Assembly (NCBI RefSeq): GCF_012985465.1 | Contig: NZ_JAAQWN010000002.1 | Span: 558,001-622,000, forward strand | Length of the DNA stretch: 64,000 nucleotides | Reading direction: 5' to 3' | From: Pseudomonas sp. WS 5079 | GTDB lineage: Bacteria > Pseudomonadota > Gammaproteobacteria > Pseudomonadales > Pseudomonadaceae | Shown: positions 35,062 through 43,775 of the stretch, in pieces | Layout of the letters: every line of letters starts with the position of its first letter | How positions within the stretch are numbered: the stretch's first letter is position 1 | Made by a program: the position numbers and the translations under genes | Notes under the pieces: generated by a model | What the model saw: only the letters and a program-made list of their open reading frames with translations | Told to the model about the DNA's origin: nothing | Database searches by the model: none

Positions 35062-37320
35062 ATGTCACCTCGATTCAGGCTCAGCCACTTCTCCCTGGCG
35101 TTTATCGCCGCCCTTTCATCCCCTGCGCTGCTGGCGGACACCCTGGAAAGAGAGCGCGACAAAGTGCCGGTAGAAGCTAGCGACCTGCCCGTCGATGGCA
35201 CCTCCCAGGCCCTGGAGCTGAGCGAAACGCGCATCCTGGGCACCGCCGCCGAAGAGCTCAAGCAGGCCCCCGGCGTGTCGATCATCACCGCCGAAGATAT
35301 CAAGAAACGCCCACCCACCAACGACCTGTCGGACATCATCCGCCGTGAACCCGGCGTCAACCTGAGCGGCAACAGTTCCAGCGGCAGCCGTGGCAACAAC
35401 CGCCAGATCGACCTGCGCGGCATGGGCCCGGAAAACACCCTGATCCTGATCGATGGCAAGCCGTCGACCTCGCGCAATGCCGTGCGCTACGGCTGGAGCG
35501 GCGACCGTGATACCCGTGGCGAAACCAACTGGGTACCGGCCGAGGAAGTCGAACGCATTGAAATCCTGCGCGGCCCGGCCGCCGCGCGCTACGGCTCCGG
35601 GGCCATGGGCGGGGTGATCAACATCATCACCAAGCGCCCCACCGACCAGTTGCACGGCTCGCTGACCACTTACGTGTCGCTGCCCGAAGACGATGCCGAA
35701 GGCATGAGCAAGCGCACCAACTTCAACCTCAGCGGGCCGCTGAGCGATACCCTGGCGTTCCGGGTGTATGGCGGCCTGAACAAGACCGATGCCGACGACT
35801 CCACCATCAACCAGGCTGAACAGGCCACCGCCGACTCGCTGGTTGCCGGCCGCGAGGGTGTGCGCAACAAAGACGTCAACGGCTTGCTCAGTTGGCAATT
35901 CACCCCTGAGCAAACCCTGGACCTGGAAGCCAGCTACAGCCGCCAGGGCAATATCTTCGCCGGCGACACCATGCTTAACGGCGGCGGCGTGTTCGTTAAC
36001 AGCCTGGTCGGCAAAGAAACCAGCGTGATCCAGCGCAGCAGTTTCTCCGCCACCCACCGTGGCGAGTTCGACTGGGGCTCGACCCTGGCCTCCCTGAGCC
36101 ACGACCTGACCCGCAACGCACGCCTCAACGAAGGCCTGGCCGGCTCCGGCGAGGGCGCACCCTCCGCCACCGCTGGCCGTTTCGAATCGCGCCTGCGCAA
36201 CACCCGGGCCACCGCCGAGGTCAACCTGCCCCTGAGTTTCGGCACCGAGCAGGTGCTGACCCTGGGCAGCGAATACCTCTACGAATCGATGAACGACCCA
36301 GGCTCGCTGCGCCCACAAAGCTACGACCCAGGCACCGGCGGCGTGCCGAGCATTCCGGGGATGAGCCGCAGCAGCACCAAGACCACGGCCTCGAGCTACG
36401 CGCTGTTCGCCGAGGACAACATCGAAGTCGGCAGCAAGACCATCATCACTCCCGGCCTGCGCTACGACGATCATGAAGAATACGGCGGCAACTGGAGCCC
36501 GAGCCTCAACGCCTCGCACCAGTTGACCGATGAACTGAGCCTCAAGGGCGGGATTGCCCGGGCCTACAAGACGCCCAACCTGTACCAGTCCAACCCCAAC
36601 TACTTGCTGTACAGCCGTGGCAACGGCTGCAACGCCGGCGAAACCAACTCCGGTGGCTGCTACCTGGTGGGCAACCCGGACCTGAAACCGGAAATCAGCG
36701 TCAACAAGGAAATTGGCCTGGCCTATGACAAAGGCACCTGGCGCACCAGCGCGACTTACTTCCGTAATGACTACAAGAACAAAATCAACGCCAGCAACAC
36801 CGCCGCCTACCGCCTGGACGGCGGGCGCCGTGTGCTGGAATGGGAAAACAGCGGCGCCGCGCTGGTGCAGGGGGTCGAAGGCAACCTGTTCATGAGCTTG
36901 CGCGACGACCTGGACTGGAACACCAACCTGACCTACATGATCGACTCCAAGGACAAGGACACCGGCGAGCCGCTGAGCGTCATTCCCAAGTACACGGTCA
37001 ACACCACGCTGGACTGGCAGGCCACCGACAAGCTGTCGTTCCAGGTCAGCGGCACCTACTACGGCAAGCAGGAGTCGCCAACCCTCAACTCGCGCAGCGC
37101 CAGCAACTATGATCGCAGCGCCCAGCAGGACGTGGACCCGTACGGCTTGATGGGCTTGAGCAGCGGCTACGAGTTCAACAAGAACCTGAGCGTACGCGTG
37201 GGCATCGAAAACCTGCTGGACAAGCGCCTGTATCGCAAAGGCAATGCTGATGATGCGGGCGCCCAGACGTACAACGAACCGGGTCGGGCGTATTTTGCGT
37301 CGGTGACGGCTTCGTTCTAA
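35062..37320 (+). CDS. TonB-dependent ferric catecholate receptor (FepA/PfeA/PirA type)
   Basis: This 752-residue outer-membrane receptor should import a ferric enterobactin-like siderophore. It has a signal peptide (ending near ALLA, residue 26), a plug domain (VSIITAEDIKKRPPTNDLSDIIRREPGVNL and ILIDGKP...RYGSGAMGGVINIITKRP, parts of the FepA plug) and a 22-stranded barrel that ends in ASF. The ATG at 35062 follows AAAGGA; a GTG at 35017 is also in frame. No PfeRS-like two-component pair is next to it, so iron control through the Fur box is most likely. The exact siderophore is not known. Confidence 0.88.
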   Translation: MSPRFRLSHFSLAFIAALSSPALLADTLERERDKVPVEASDLPVDGTSQALELSETRILGTAAEELKQAPGVSIITAEDIKKRPPTNDLSDIIRREPGVNLSGNSSSGSRGNNRQIDLRGMGPENTLILIDGKPSTSRNAVRYGWSGDRDTRGETNWVPAEEVERIEILRGPAAARYGSGAMGGVINIITKRPTDQLHGSLTTYVSLPEDDAEGMSKRTNFNLSGPLSDTLAFRVYGGLNKTDADDSTINQAEQATADSLVAGREGVRNKDVNGLLSWQFTPEQTLDLEASYSRQGNIFAGDTMLNGGGVFVNSLVGKETSVIQRSSFSATHRGEFDWGSTLASLSHDLTRNARLNEGLAGSGEGAPSATAGRFESRLRNTRATAEVNLPLSFGTEQVLTLGSEYLYESMNDPGSLRPQSYDPGTGGVPSIPGMSRSSTKTTASSYALFAEDNIEVGSKTIITPGLRYDDHEEYGGNWSPSLNASHQLTDELSLKGGIARAYKTPNLYQSNPNYLLYSRGNGCNAGETNSGGCYLVGNPDLKPEISVNKEIGLAYDKGTWRTSATYFRNDYKNKINASNTAAYRLDGGRRVLEWENSGAALVQGVEGNLFMSLRDDLDWNTNLTYMIDSKDKDTGEPLSVIPKYTVNTTLDWQATDKLSFQVSGTYYGKQESPTLNSRSASNYDRSAQQDVDPYGLMGLSSGYEFNKNLSVRVGIENLLDKRLYRKGNADDAGAQTYNEPGRAYFASVTASF

Positions 37321-37346
37321 GGCCAGTTACCTGCGCCTGTATCTCT

Positions 37347-37377
37347 GCTCCGCCCGGCATGCCTGGCGGAGCTTTTT
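37347..37377 (+). terminator. Terminator of the siderophore receptor gene
   Basis: GCTCCGCC and GGCGGAGC enclose a ten-base loop and are followed by six T bases. Confidence 0.85.
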
Positions 37378-37525
37378 TAATGGTCATTCTGGCGCACGTA
37401 ATTACCGCCTATTCGCGATAAAACCAACGACAAGCCCGACATTAAAAACAGCACCAATCCCCGCCTCACAGACTAACTTTCTGTAACTTGTAACCTCTAT
37501 GTTTCCGCAATTGCGCAACGCCACG

Positions 37526-37571
37526 CGCAAAGAATAAAGTCCGCCCGCTGCAACTTCTTATATTCTTTGCG
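37526..37571 (+). promoter_or_regulatory. 11-base inverted repeat abutting the ribosome site of the next gene
   Basis: CGCAAAGAATA (37526-37536) and TATTCTTTGCG (37561-37571) are perfect complements 24 bases apart. The right arm ends at the GAGGG ribosome site of the gene at 37581. It may be an operator or an RNA hairpin that limits translation. Confidence 0.5.
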
Positions 37572-37580
37572 AGGGCTGTC

Positions 37581-37919
37581 ATGCGAGACATTTCAAAATC
37601 CCTGGAAAAGCTGCTGTCTGATATCTACGAGGACGGCGACGTGTCGCTGGCGGAGTTCAAGGCCTTGCAGGTCGAGTCTGACCGGCGCTGGGAAAGAGTG
37701 GTCGATGAACTGGGGAATAACAATACACTGCTGTCTTTTCAAAGTGCGATGGATGTTGCCATGCACCTATTGTTCTTGAGTGTGAACTATATAAAAAATC
37801 AGGAAATCACTGACGTGGGCGAAGCAATTGTCAAAGATGCAATAGCCGCACAAGTTGAAACCCTAAGGGCGGGGGCTGATCTAAGTCTTAAACAACTTAA
37901 AGTTGGGCCCAATACCTAA
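37581..37919 (+). CDS. Protein of unknown function, 112 residues
   Basis: The protein begins MRDISKSLEKLLSDIYEDGDVSLAEFKALQ and looks all-helical, with a mildly hydrophobic middle (MDVAMHLLFLSVNYI, about 57-71) and an alanine-rich helix (EAIVKDAIAAQVETL). No domain is recognised. The ATG has GAGGG five bases upstream. Its codons and flanks are more AT-rich than the neighbours, especially in the last 60 codons, which suggests recent arrival. It lies alone between the receptor terminator and a two-way terminator shared with prfC. Confidence 0.7.
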   Translation: MRDISKSLEKLLSDIYEDGDVSLAEFKALQVESDRRWERVVDELGNNNTLLSFQSAMDVAMHLLFLSVNYIKNQEITDVGEAIVKDAIAAQVETLRAGADLSLKQLKVGPNT

Positions 37920-37934
37920 TAATCTACCGCCGAA

Positions 37935-37969
37935 TAAAAAGGCGAAGCCATCACAGCTTCGCCTTTTTT
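37935..37969. terminator. Bidirectional terminator between the 112-residue gene and prfC
   Basis: AAAAAGGCGAAGC and GCTTCGCCTTTTT form a stem with runs of A and T on the two sides, so it can end both convergent genes. Confidence 0.88.
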
Positions 37970-37983
37970 CGTACCGCTAACCC

Positions 37984-39567
37984 TTAGTGATGCTCGCGCG
38001 TCGCCCGGAATTTCACATCCGGCCAGCGCTCTTCCATCAGCGCCAGGTTGACCCGCGTCGGCGCCAGGTAGGTCAGGTGGCCGCCGCCATCGATGGCGAG
38101 GTTTTCCACGGCCTTGTTGGAAAACTCTTCGAGCTTCTTCTTGTCGCTGCAATCAATCCAGCGCGCGGAGTACACGGTGATCGGCTCGTAGGAGCATTCG
38201 ACCTTGTATTCCTCTTTCAAGCGGCTGGCCACCACATCGAACTGCAGCACACCCACGGCGCCGAGGATGATGTCGTTGCTGCGCTCGGGGAAGAACACCT
38301 GGGTGGCGCCCTCTTCCGCCAACTGCTGCAAGCCCTGGCGCAGTTGCTTGGACTTGAGCGGGTCGCGCAGGCGTACGCGGCGGAACAGTTCCGGGGCGAA
38401 GTGCGGGATGCCGGTGAAGCCCAGCGCTTCGCCTTCGGTGAAGGTGTCGCCGATCTGGATGGTGCCGTGGTTGTGCAGGCCGATGATGTCGCCGGCAAAC
38501 GCCTCTTCCAACTGCTCACGCTCCGAGGAGAAGAACGTCAGGGCGTCGCCGATACGCACGTCCTTGCCGGTGCGTACGTGGCGCATCTTCATGCCTTTTT
38601 CGTATTTGCCGGAGCAGATACGCATAAAGGCGATACGGTCGCGGTGCTTGGGGTCCATGTTCGCCTGGATCTTGAACACGAAACCGCTGAATTTCTCTTC
38701 AACCGGCTCCACGGTCCGTTCGTTGGCAACCCGCGCCAGTGGTTTCGGTGCCCAGTTGACCACCGCATCCAGTACGTGGTCGACGCCGAAGTTGCCCAGA
38801 GCGGTACCGAAGAACACCGGGGTCAGTTGCCCGTCGAGGAATTCCTGCTGGTTGAACTCGTGGCAGGCGCCCTGCACCAGCTCTAGTTGGTCGACGAAGC
38901 GGTCGTACTCGTCACCCAGGTGGGCGCGGGCCTCATCGGAGTCGAGTTTCTCGATGATCTTCACATCGGTGCGTTCATGACCGTGGCCGGCGGTGTAGAC
39001 AATGATGTAGTCGTCGGCCAGGTGGTACACGCCCTTGAAGTCGCGGTAGCAACCAATCGGCCAGGTGATCGGCGCGGCCTTGATCTTCAGGACGGCTTCG
39101 ATTTCATCCAGCAGTTCGATCGGGTCGCGGATGTCACGGTCGAGTTTGTTGATAAAGCTGACGATCGGCGTGTCACGCAGGCGGCACACGTCCATCAGGG
39201 CGATGGTGCGGGGCTCGACACCCTTACCACCGTCGAGGACCATCAAGGCCGAGTCCACCGCGGTCAGGGTGCGGTAGGTGTCTTCGGAGAAGTCTTCGTG
39301 GCCCGGGGTGTCGAGCAGGTTGATCATGTGGTCGCGATAGGGGAACTGCATGACCGACGTGGTAATGGAAATACCCCGTTGCTTCTCCATCTCCATCCAG
39401 TCGGAGGTGGCATGGCGATCAGACTTGCGGGATTTCACCGTGCCGGCCACTGCGATCGCCTTGCCCATCAGCAGGAGCTTTTCGGTGATGGTGGTTTTAC
39501 CGGCATCGGGGTGGGAAATAATGGCGAAAGTGCGGCGTTTCGCGACTTCGGCGGCCTGGTGGGTCAT
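37984..39567 (-). CDS. prfC: Peptide chain release factor 3
   Basis: RF3 is the GTPase that removes RF1 and RF2 from the ribosome after termination. The 527-residue protein has the G domain motifs [16 protein letters not shown] and NKLD, and the RF3-specific C-terminal domains. The ATG at 39567 ([14 protein letters not shown]) is the family start; the frame is open to 39636. It is a single-gene unit convergent with the 112-residue gene. Confidence 0.97.
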   Translation of the reverse strand: MTHQAAEVAKRRTFAIISHPDAGKTTITEKLLLMGKAIAVAGTVKSRKSDRHATSDWMEMEKQRGISITTSVMQFPYRDHMINLLDTPGHEDFSEDTYRTLTAVDSALMVLDGGKGVEPRTIALMDVCRLRDTPIVSFINKLDRDIRDPIELLDEIEAVLKIKAAPITWPIGCYRDFKGVYHLADDYIIVYTAGHGHERTDVKIIEKLDSDEARAHLGDEYDRFVDQLELVQGACHEFNQQEFLDGQLTPVFFGTALGNFGVDHVLDAVVNWAPKPLARVANERTVEPVEEKFSGFVFKIQANMDPKHRDRIAFMRICSGKYEKGMKMRHVRTGKDVRIGDALTFFSSEREQLEEAFAGDIIGLHNHGTIQIGDTFTEGEALGFTGIPHFAPELFRRVRLRDPLKSKQLRQGLQQLAEEGATQVFFPERSNDIILGAVGVLQFDVVASRLKEEYKVECSYEPITVYSARWIDCSDKKKLEEFSNKAVENLAIDGGGHLTYLAPTRVNLALMEERWPDVKFRATREHH

Positions 39568-39898
39568 GGGAAATCGCCTGGCAGGTGAGTCAAAAAAGGG
39601 CGGCGAGTATAGCGCAAACCCAGGGAGCCGGACCACCGTTCACCCGATTGGGGGTGGCTAAATGCTGCCAAGTATGGAACCTTTTAAAAGGTAGAGACGT
39701 CCACTCCCCTGCTACCGCACTCGTAACAGGGGCTGAAAAATCAGCAAGTTAGCCTGACGAGGCTGCGCTCATGGCTTGATCGCATACCGCATTGCCGGTA
39801 TCGGCGAGCTGCTTTTCGCGAACATATTCGCCGACAGCCAGGAATGGCATTGCCGCTCGGAAATGTGTTCGCCGACAAAAGAAAAAAGGAGTCCGCCT
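39568..39898. other. Divergent promoter region between prfC and the osmoprotectant operon
   Basis: These 331 bases hold a perfect palindrome ACCTTTTAAAAGGT (39679-39692) and an imperfect duplication: GCATTGCCG (39789-39797 and 39847-39855) and TTCGCCGACA (39827-39836 and 39868-39877) each occur twice in the same order. No gene is seen; the open frame through the right part reads into the permease but lacks a suitable start. Confidence 0.5.
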
Positions 39899-40615
39899 GT
39901 GGCTATTCGCTATGGCAAAGGGCTGATAGGAGGAGCGGTTGTCGTCGCTCTCCTGGCCCTGCTGGTCCACTGGATCGGCATCAACACGATCGAGATGTAC
40001 CGCGACGATTTGTTGTTTTACCTGCAAGCTCACCTGATTCTTGTACTTGTCTCCATGCTGGCTGCCCTGATCGTAGGGATCCCCGCCGGTATCCTGCTCA
40101 GCCGACCGAATATGGTCGGGCGCGCAGAACGCTTCATGCAGATCTTCAACATCGGCAACACCGTCCCTCCCCTGGCCGTACTGGCCATCGCCCTCGGCGT
40201 CCTCGGCATCGGCAGTGGCCCGGCCATCTTCGCCCTGTTCCTCGCCTCCTTGCTGCCCATCGTGCGCAATACCTACGAAGGCCTGAAAAACGTACAGGGT
40301 TCCTTGAAGGAAGCCGCCGTCGGCATCGGCATGACCCCGCGCCAGGTGCTGTTTCGCGTCGAACTGCCCAACGCCGTGCCGATCATCATCGGTGGTGTAC
40401 GTGTGGCCCTGGCGATCAACGTCGGCACCGCACCGCTGGCGTTCCTGATTGGCGCCAACAGCCTGGGCAGCCTGATCTTCCCCGGCATTGCCCTGAACAA
40501 TCAGCCGCAATTGCTACTCGGCGCCGCGTGTACCGCGTTGCTGGCGTTGCTGCTTGACGGTCTGGTGACCATGGCCAGCCGCCTCTGGCTGGAACGCGGG
40601 TTGCGTCCGTCTTAA
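39899..40615 (+). CDS. Osmoprotectant ABC transporter permease (OpuCB/OpuCD type), first
   Basis: This 238-residue permease should carry betaine, choline or carnitine. I start at the GTG at 39899 (VAIRYGKGLIGG), which has AAGGAG seven bases upstream. It has about six helices and the EAA loop VQGSLKEAAVGIGMTPRQVLFRVELPNAVPI, given here as the family pattern around residues 130-160. It is the first gene of a four-gene operon: permease, binding protein, permease, ATPase. That order differs from the opuCABCD order that I recall from P. syringae. Confidence 0.85.
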   Translation: MAIRYGKGLIGGAVVVALLALLVHWIGINTIEMYRDDLLFYLQAHLILVLVSMLAALIVGIPAGILLSRPNMVGRAERFMQIFNIGNTVPPLAVLAIALGVLGIGSGPAIFALFLASLLPIVRNTYEGLKNVQGSLKEAAVGIGMTPRQVLFRVELPNAVPIIIGGVRVALAINVGTAPLAFLIGANSLGSLIFPGIALNNQPQLLLGAACTALLALLLDGLVTMASRLWLERGLRPS

Positions 40616-40635
40616 GGCTGGGTAAAGGAATCGAC

Positions 40636-41529
40636 ATGAAAAAACTGACTTTGATATTGAGCTGCGTCCTGCTGTTTGCAGGCATTGCGCAAGCCGCTGA
40701 AAAACCGGTGATCCGTATCGGCGCCCGGGTCTTCACCGAGCAGACCCTGCTCGCCGAAATTACCTCCCAGTACCTGCGCACCAAGGGCTACGACACCCGC
40801 GTGACCGGCGGCCTGGGCAGCAACCTGGCGCGCAGTGCCCAGGAGAGCGGGCAACTGGACCTGATCTGGGAGTACACCGGCGTGTCCCTGGTGGCCTACA
40901 ACCATGTGGACGAGAAGCTCGACAGCGAACAGTCCTACGCACGGGTGAAAGAACTCGACGCAAAAAAAGGCCTGGTCTGGCTGTCGCCGTCGAAGTTCAG
41001 CAACACCTACGCCCTGTCCCTGCCGGAAAACGTGGCCAAGGAGTATCCGCAGATCAACACCATCAGCGACCTGACCAAGGCCCTGGCCGAGCCAACCCGT
41101 GAAAACCGCCTGGTGGCCCTGGATACCGAGTTCGCCAACCGTTCCGACGGCATGGCCGGCATGGTCAAGCTGTACGGCATGAACCTCACCCGCAAGAACA
41201 CCCGGCAGATGGACGCAGGCCTGGTCTACACCGCCCTGCGTAATGGCCAGGTATTTGCCGGCCTGGTGTACACCACCGATGGCCGCCTCAACGCCTTCAA
41301 GTTGAAGCTGCTGGAAGATGACCTGCACTACTTCCCGGACTACACCGCAGCCCCGGTGGTACGCCAGGTTTATCTGGATGCCCACCCGCAATTGGCCGCC
41401 GACCTCAAGCCACTGGCGGCGCTGTTCGACGATGAAACCATGCGCCAGCTGAACGCGCGGGTCGACGTCGACCATGAAAGCCCATCGGCCGTTGCCGCTG
41501 ACTTCCTGCGCCAGCACCCACTCAACTAA
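40636..41529 (+). CDS. Osmoprotectant-binding protein (OpuCC/OsmX type)
   Basis: The 297-residue protein has a cleavable signal peptide (MKKLTLILSCVLLFAGIAQA) and an OpuAC-like fold. IRIGARVFTEQTLLAEI and LGSNLARSAQESGQLDLIWEYTGVSL are typical of quaternary-ammonium binding proteins of the OpuC/YehZ type. It should capture betaine-like solutes in the periplasm. It lacks a lipobox cysteine at the cleavage site, so it should be soluble. It lies 20 bases after the first permease. Confidence 0.87.
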   Translation: MKKLTLILSCVLLFAGIAQAAEKPVIRIGARVFTEQTLLAEITSQYLRTKGYDTRVTGGLGSNLARSAQESGQLDLIWEYTGVSLVAYNHVDEKLDSEQSYARVKELDAKKGLVWLSPSKFSNTYALSLPENVAKEYPQINTISDLTKALAEPTRENRLVALDTEFANRSDGMAGMVKLYGMNLTRKNTRQMDAGLVYTALRNGQVFAGLVYTTDGRLNAFKLKLLEDDLHYFPDYTAAPVVRQVYLDAHPQLAADLKPLAALFDDETMRQLNARVDVDHESPSAVAADFLRQHPLN

Positions 41530-41542
41530 AAGAGGAGAAGAC

Positions 41543-42196
41543 ATGGAATTTCTGAACGCCTTTTCCCATCTTGATTGGGCCCAAGTCCTGCACCTGACCT
41601 GGCAGCACATCACCCTGGTCGGGATCGCCGTGATCCTCGCGATTGTCGTAGGCGTGCCCCTGGGCGTGCTGATGACCCGCTTCCCGACCCTGGCCGGCCC
41701 GTTGCAGGCCAGCGCCACGGTGCTGCTGACCGTCCCGTCGATTGCCCTGTTCGGCCTGCTGCTGCCGTTCTACTCCAAGTTCGGCCAGGGCCTGGGGCCG
41801 ATGCCGGCGATCACCGCCGTGTTCCTCTACTCCCTGCTGCCGATCATGCGTAACACCTACCTGGCCCTGACCGGTGTCGAGCCGGGCATCCGCGAAGCCG
41901 CCAAAGGCATCGGCATGACCTTCGGCCAGCGCCTGCGCATGGTCGAGCTGCCCATCGCCGTGCCGGTGATCCTCGCCGGCGTGCGCACCGCCGTGGTGAT
42001 GAACATCGGTGTGATGACCATTGCCGCCACCATCGGCGCCGGTGGCCTGGGTGTACTTATTCTGGCTTCCATCAGCCGCAGCGACATGTCGATGCTGATC
42101 GTTGGCGCCGTGCTGGTCAGTCTCCTGGCCATCTTCGCCGACCTGCTTCTGCAATGGCTGCAACGCTCGCTGACTCCAAAAGGATTGCTCAAATGA
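41543..42196 (+). CDS. Osmoprotectant ABC transporter permease (OpuCB/OpuCD type), second
   Basis: This 217-residue permease has five or six helices and the EAA loop VEPGIREAAKGIGMTFGQRLRMVELP. It pairs with the first permease as a heterodimer. AGAGGAG precedes the ATG at 41543, and its stop overlaps the ATPase start in ATGA. Confidence 0.87.
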   Translation: MEFLNAFSHLDWAQVLHLTWQHITLVGIAVILAIVVGVPLGVLMTRFPTLAGPLQASATVLLTVPSIALFGLLLPFYSKFGQGLGPMPAITAVFLYSLLPIMRNTYLALTGVEPGIREAAKGIGMTFGQRLRMVELPIAVPVILAGVRTAVVMNIGVMTIAATIGAGGLGVLILASISRSDMSMLIVGAVLVSLLAIFADLLLQWLQRSLTPKGLLK

Positions 42197-43350
42197 TCGA
42201 ACTTCAAAACCTGTCCAAGACCTTCCAAAGCAACGGCAAGACTGTCACCGCCGTTAACGACGTGAGCCTGACTGTCAATGAAGGCGAGATTTGCGTATTC
42301 CTCGGCCCCTCGGGTTGCGGCAAGAGCACCACGCTGAAAATGATCAACCGCCTGATCAAGCCCACCTCGGGCAAGATCCTGATCAACGGCGAAGACACCA
42401 CCGACCTCGACGAAGTGACCCTGCGCCGCAACATCGGCTACGTGATCCAGCAGATCGGCCTGTTCCCCAACATGACCATCGAGGAAAACATCGTGGTGGT
42501 GCCCAAGCTGCTGGGCTGGGACAAGCAGAAGTGCCACGACCGCGCCCGTGAGTTGATGAGCATGATCAAGCTCGAACCCAAGCAGTATCTGCACCGCTAC
42601 CCCCGTGAATTGTCCGGTGGTCAGCAACAGCGGATCGGCGTGATCCGCGCCCTGGCGGCCGACGCGCCATTGCTGCTGATGGATGAGCCATTCGGCGCGG
42701 TCGACCCGATCAACCGCGAGATGATCCAGAACGAGTTCTTCGAGATGCAACGCGCATTGAACAAGACGGTGATCATGGTCAGCCATGACATCGACGAGGC
42801 GATCAAGCTGGGCGACAAAATCGCCATCTTCCGCGCCGGCAAGCTGTTGCAGATCGACCACCCGGACACCCTGCTGGCCCATCCTGCCGACGAGTTTGTC
42901 AGCAACTTTGTCGGCCAGGACAGCACCCTCAAGCGCCTGCTGCTGGTCAAGGCCGAAGACGCGGCGGACAACGCCCCGTCGGTCAGCCCGGAAACGCCGG
43001 TGGCCGATGCCCTGGAGCTGATGGACGAGCATGACCGGCGCTATGTGGTGGTCACCTGCGCCGAGAACAAGGCCCTGGGTTATGTACGACGTCGCGACCT
43101 GCATCGTCAGACGGGTACCTGCGCCCAATACCTGCGCGAGTTCAACGCCACGGCGGCGTTTGACGAGCACTTGCGCATCCTGTTGTCGCGCATGTACGAG
43201 TTCAACCGCTCGTGGCTGCCGGTGATGGATGCCGAGCGGGTGTTTTTGGGTGAAGTGACCCAGGAATCGATTGCCGAGTACCTGAGCTCCGGTAAGTCCC
43301 GTGGGGGCAAGACCAGTATCGTGTCGCCTGCCGAGACTGCCTTGGCCTGA
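42193..43350 (+). CDS. Osmoprotectant ABC transporter ATPase with CBS domains (OpuCA type)
   Basis: This 385-residue ATPase has Walker A GPSGCGKST (about 36-44), signature LSGGQQQRIGVIRAL, Walker B LLLMDEPFGAVD, and a tandem CBS module after residue 260 (ETPVADALELMDEHDRRYVVV and the WLPVMDAERVFLGEVTQ part). CBS modules in OpuA/OpuC ATPases sense ionic strength or nucleotides and gate transport. The ATG at 42193 overlaps the permease stop by four bases. This domain set supports osmoprotectant uptake for the whole operon. Confidence 0.9.
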   Translation: MIELQNLSKTFQSNGKTVTAVNDVSLTVNEGEICVFLGPSGCGKSTTLKMINRLIKPTSGKILINGEDTTDLDEVTLRRNIGYVIQQIGLFPNMTIEENIVVVPKLLGWDKQKCHDRARELMSMIKLEPKQYLHRYPRELSGGQQQRIGVIRALAADAPLLLMDEPFGAVDPINREMIQNEFFEMQRALNKTVIMVSHDIDEAIKLGDKIAIFRAGKLLQIDHPDTLLAHPADEFVSNFVGQDSTLKRLLLVKAEDAADNAPSVSPETPVADALELMDEHDRRYVVVTCAENKALGYVRRRDLHRQTGTCAQYLREFNATAAFDEHLRILLSRMYEFNRSWLPVMDAERVFLGEVTQESIAEYLSSGKSRGGKTSIVSPAETALA

Positions 43351-43359
43351 TAGACCGCT

Positions 43360-43423
43360 ATCACAGACAAGCCAGCTCCCACAGTTGGAATGCAATCCCT
43401 GTAGGAGCTGGCTTGCCTGCGAT
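43360..43423. repeat. Imperfect REP doublet (GTAGGAGCTGGCTTGC class)
   Basis: An arm ending CAAGCCAGCTCCCACAG and its imperfect complement CTGTAGGAGCTGGCTTGC flank 15 bases, directly after the osmoprotectant ATPase gene. Confidence 0.75.
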
Positions 43424-43547
43424 GAATACACCGCAAATCCATCTGATCAGCCCCATCCGGGGAACATCAATCCGTCACACCGGTCGGTTACATAAGTAGC
43501 TGCACGGGATCGCGCGACGAACGCGTGCAAAAACGCGACATTTTTAG

Positions 43548-43576
43548 TTGATCTCAAGCTCCTCACGCCCTAAAGT
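43548..43576 (+). promoter_or_regulatory. Predicted sigma70 promoter in the speC leader
   Basis: TTGATC (43548-43553) and TAAAGT (43571-43576) are spaced by 17 bases. A transcript would begin near 43583 and meet a terminator about 85 bases later. Confidence 0.5.
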
Positions 43577-43582
43577 TCGCGC

Positions 43583-43670
43583 CGAACGTCCATGCTGGAA
43601 ACGATCCATCCGGCTCAAGTACTGACGACGAGACAGCAAGGCCAAGGGAAGCTTATCCCGTGGCCTTTTT
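43583..43670 (+). ncRNA. Possible small RNA or attenuated leader before speC
   Basis: The segment between the predicted promoter and the terminator at 43638-43670 would make an RNA of about 88 nt without an obvious coding frame. It could be a stand-alone small RNA or a speC leader whose read-through is regulated. I cannot match it to a named family. Confidence 0.4.
43638..43670 (+). terminator. Strong terminator 106 bases upstream of speC
   Basis: AAGGCCA pairs with TGGCCTT; inside this, GGGA pairs with TCCC around AGCTTA. Five T bases follow. It lies before, not after, the coding gene, so it ends either a small RNA or an attenuated speC message. Confidence 0.8.
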
Positions 43671-43775
43671 GCTTTCGGCGACATGCCTTGGGAAGTAGGC
43701 GAACCAAAGTGGGGATACGGAGGACGTTCATTTGCACCCATTGATCAATTTAGTTTGCCCTTAGGAGTTCCCAGC

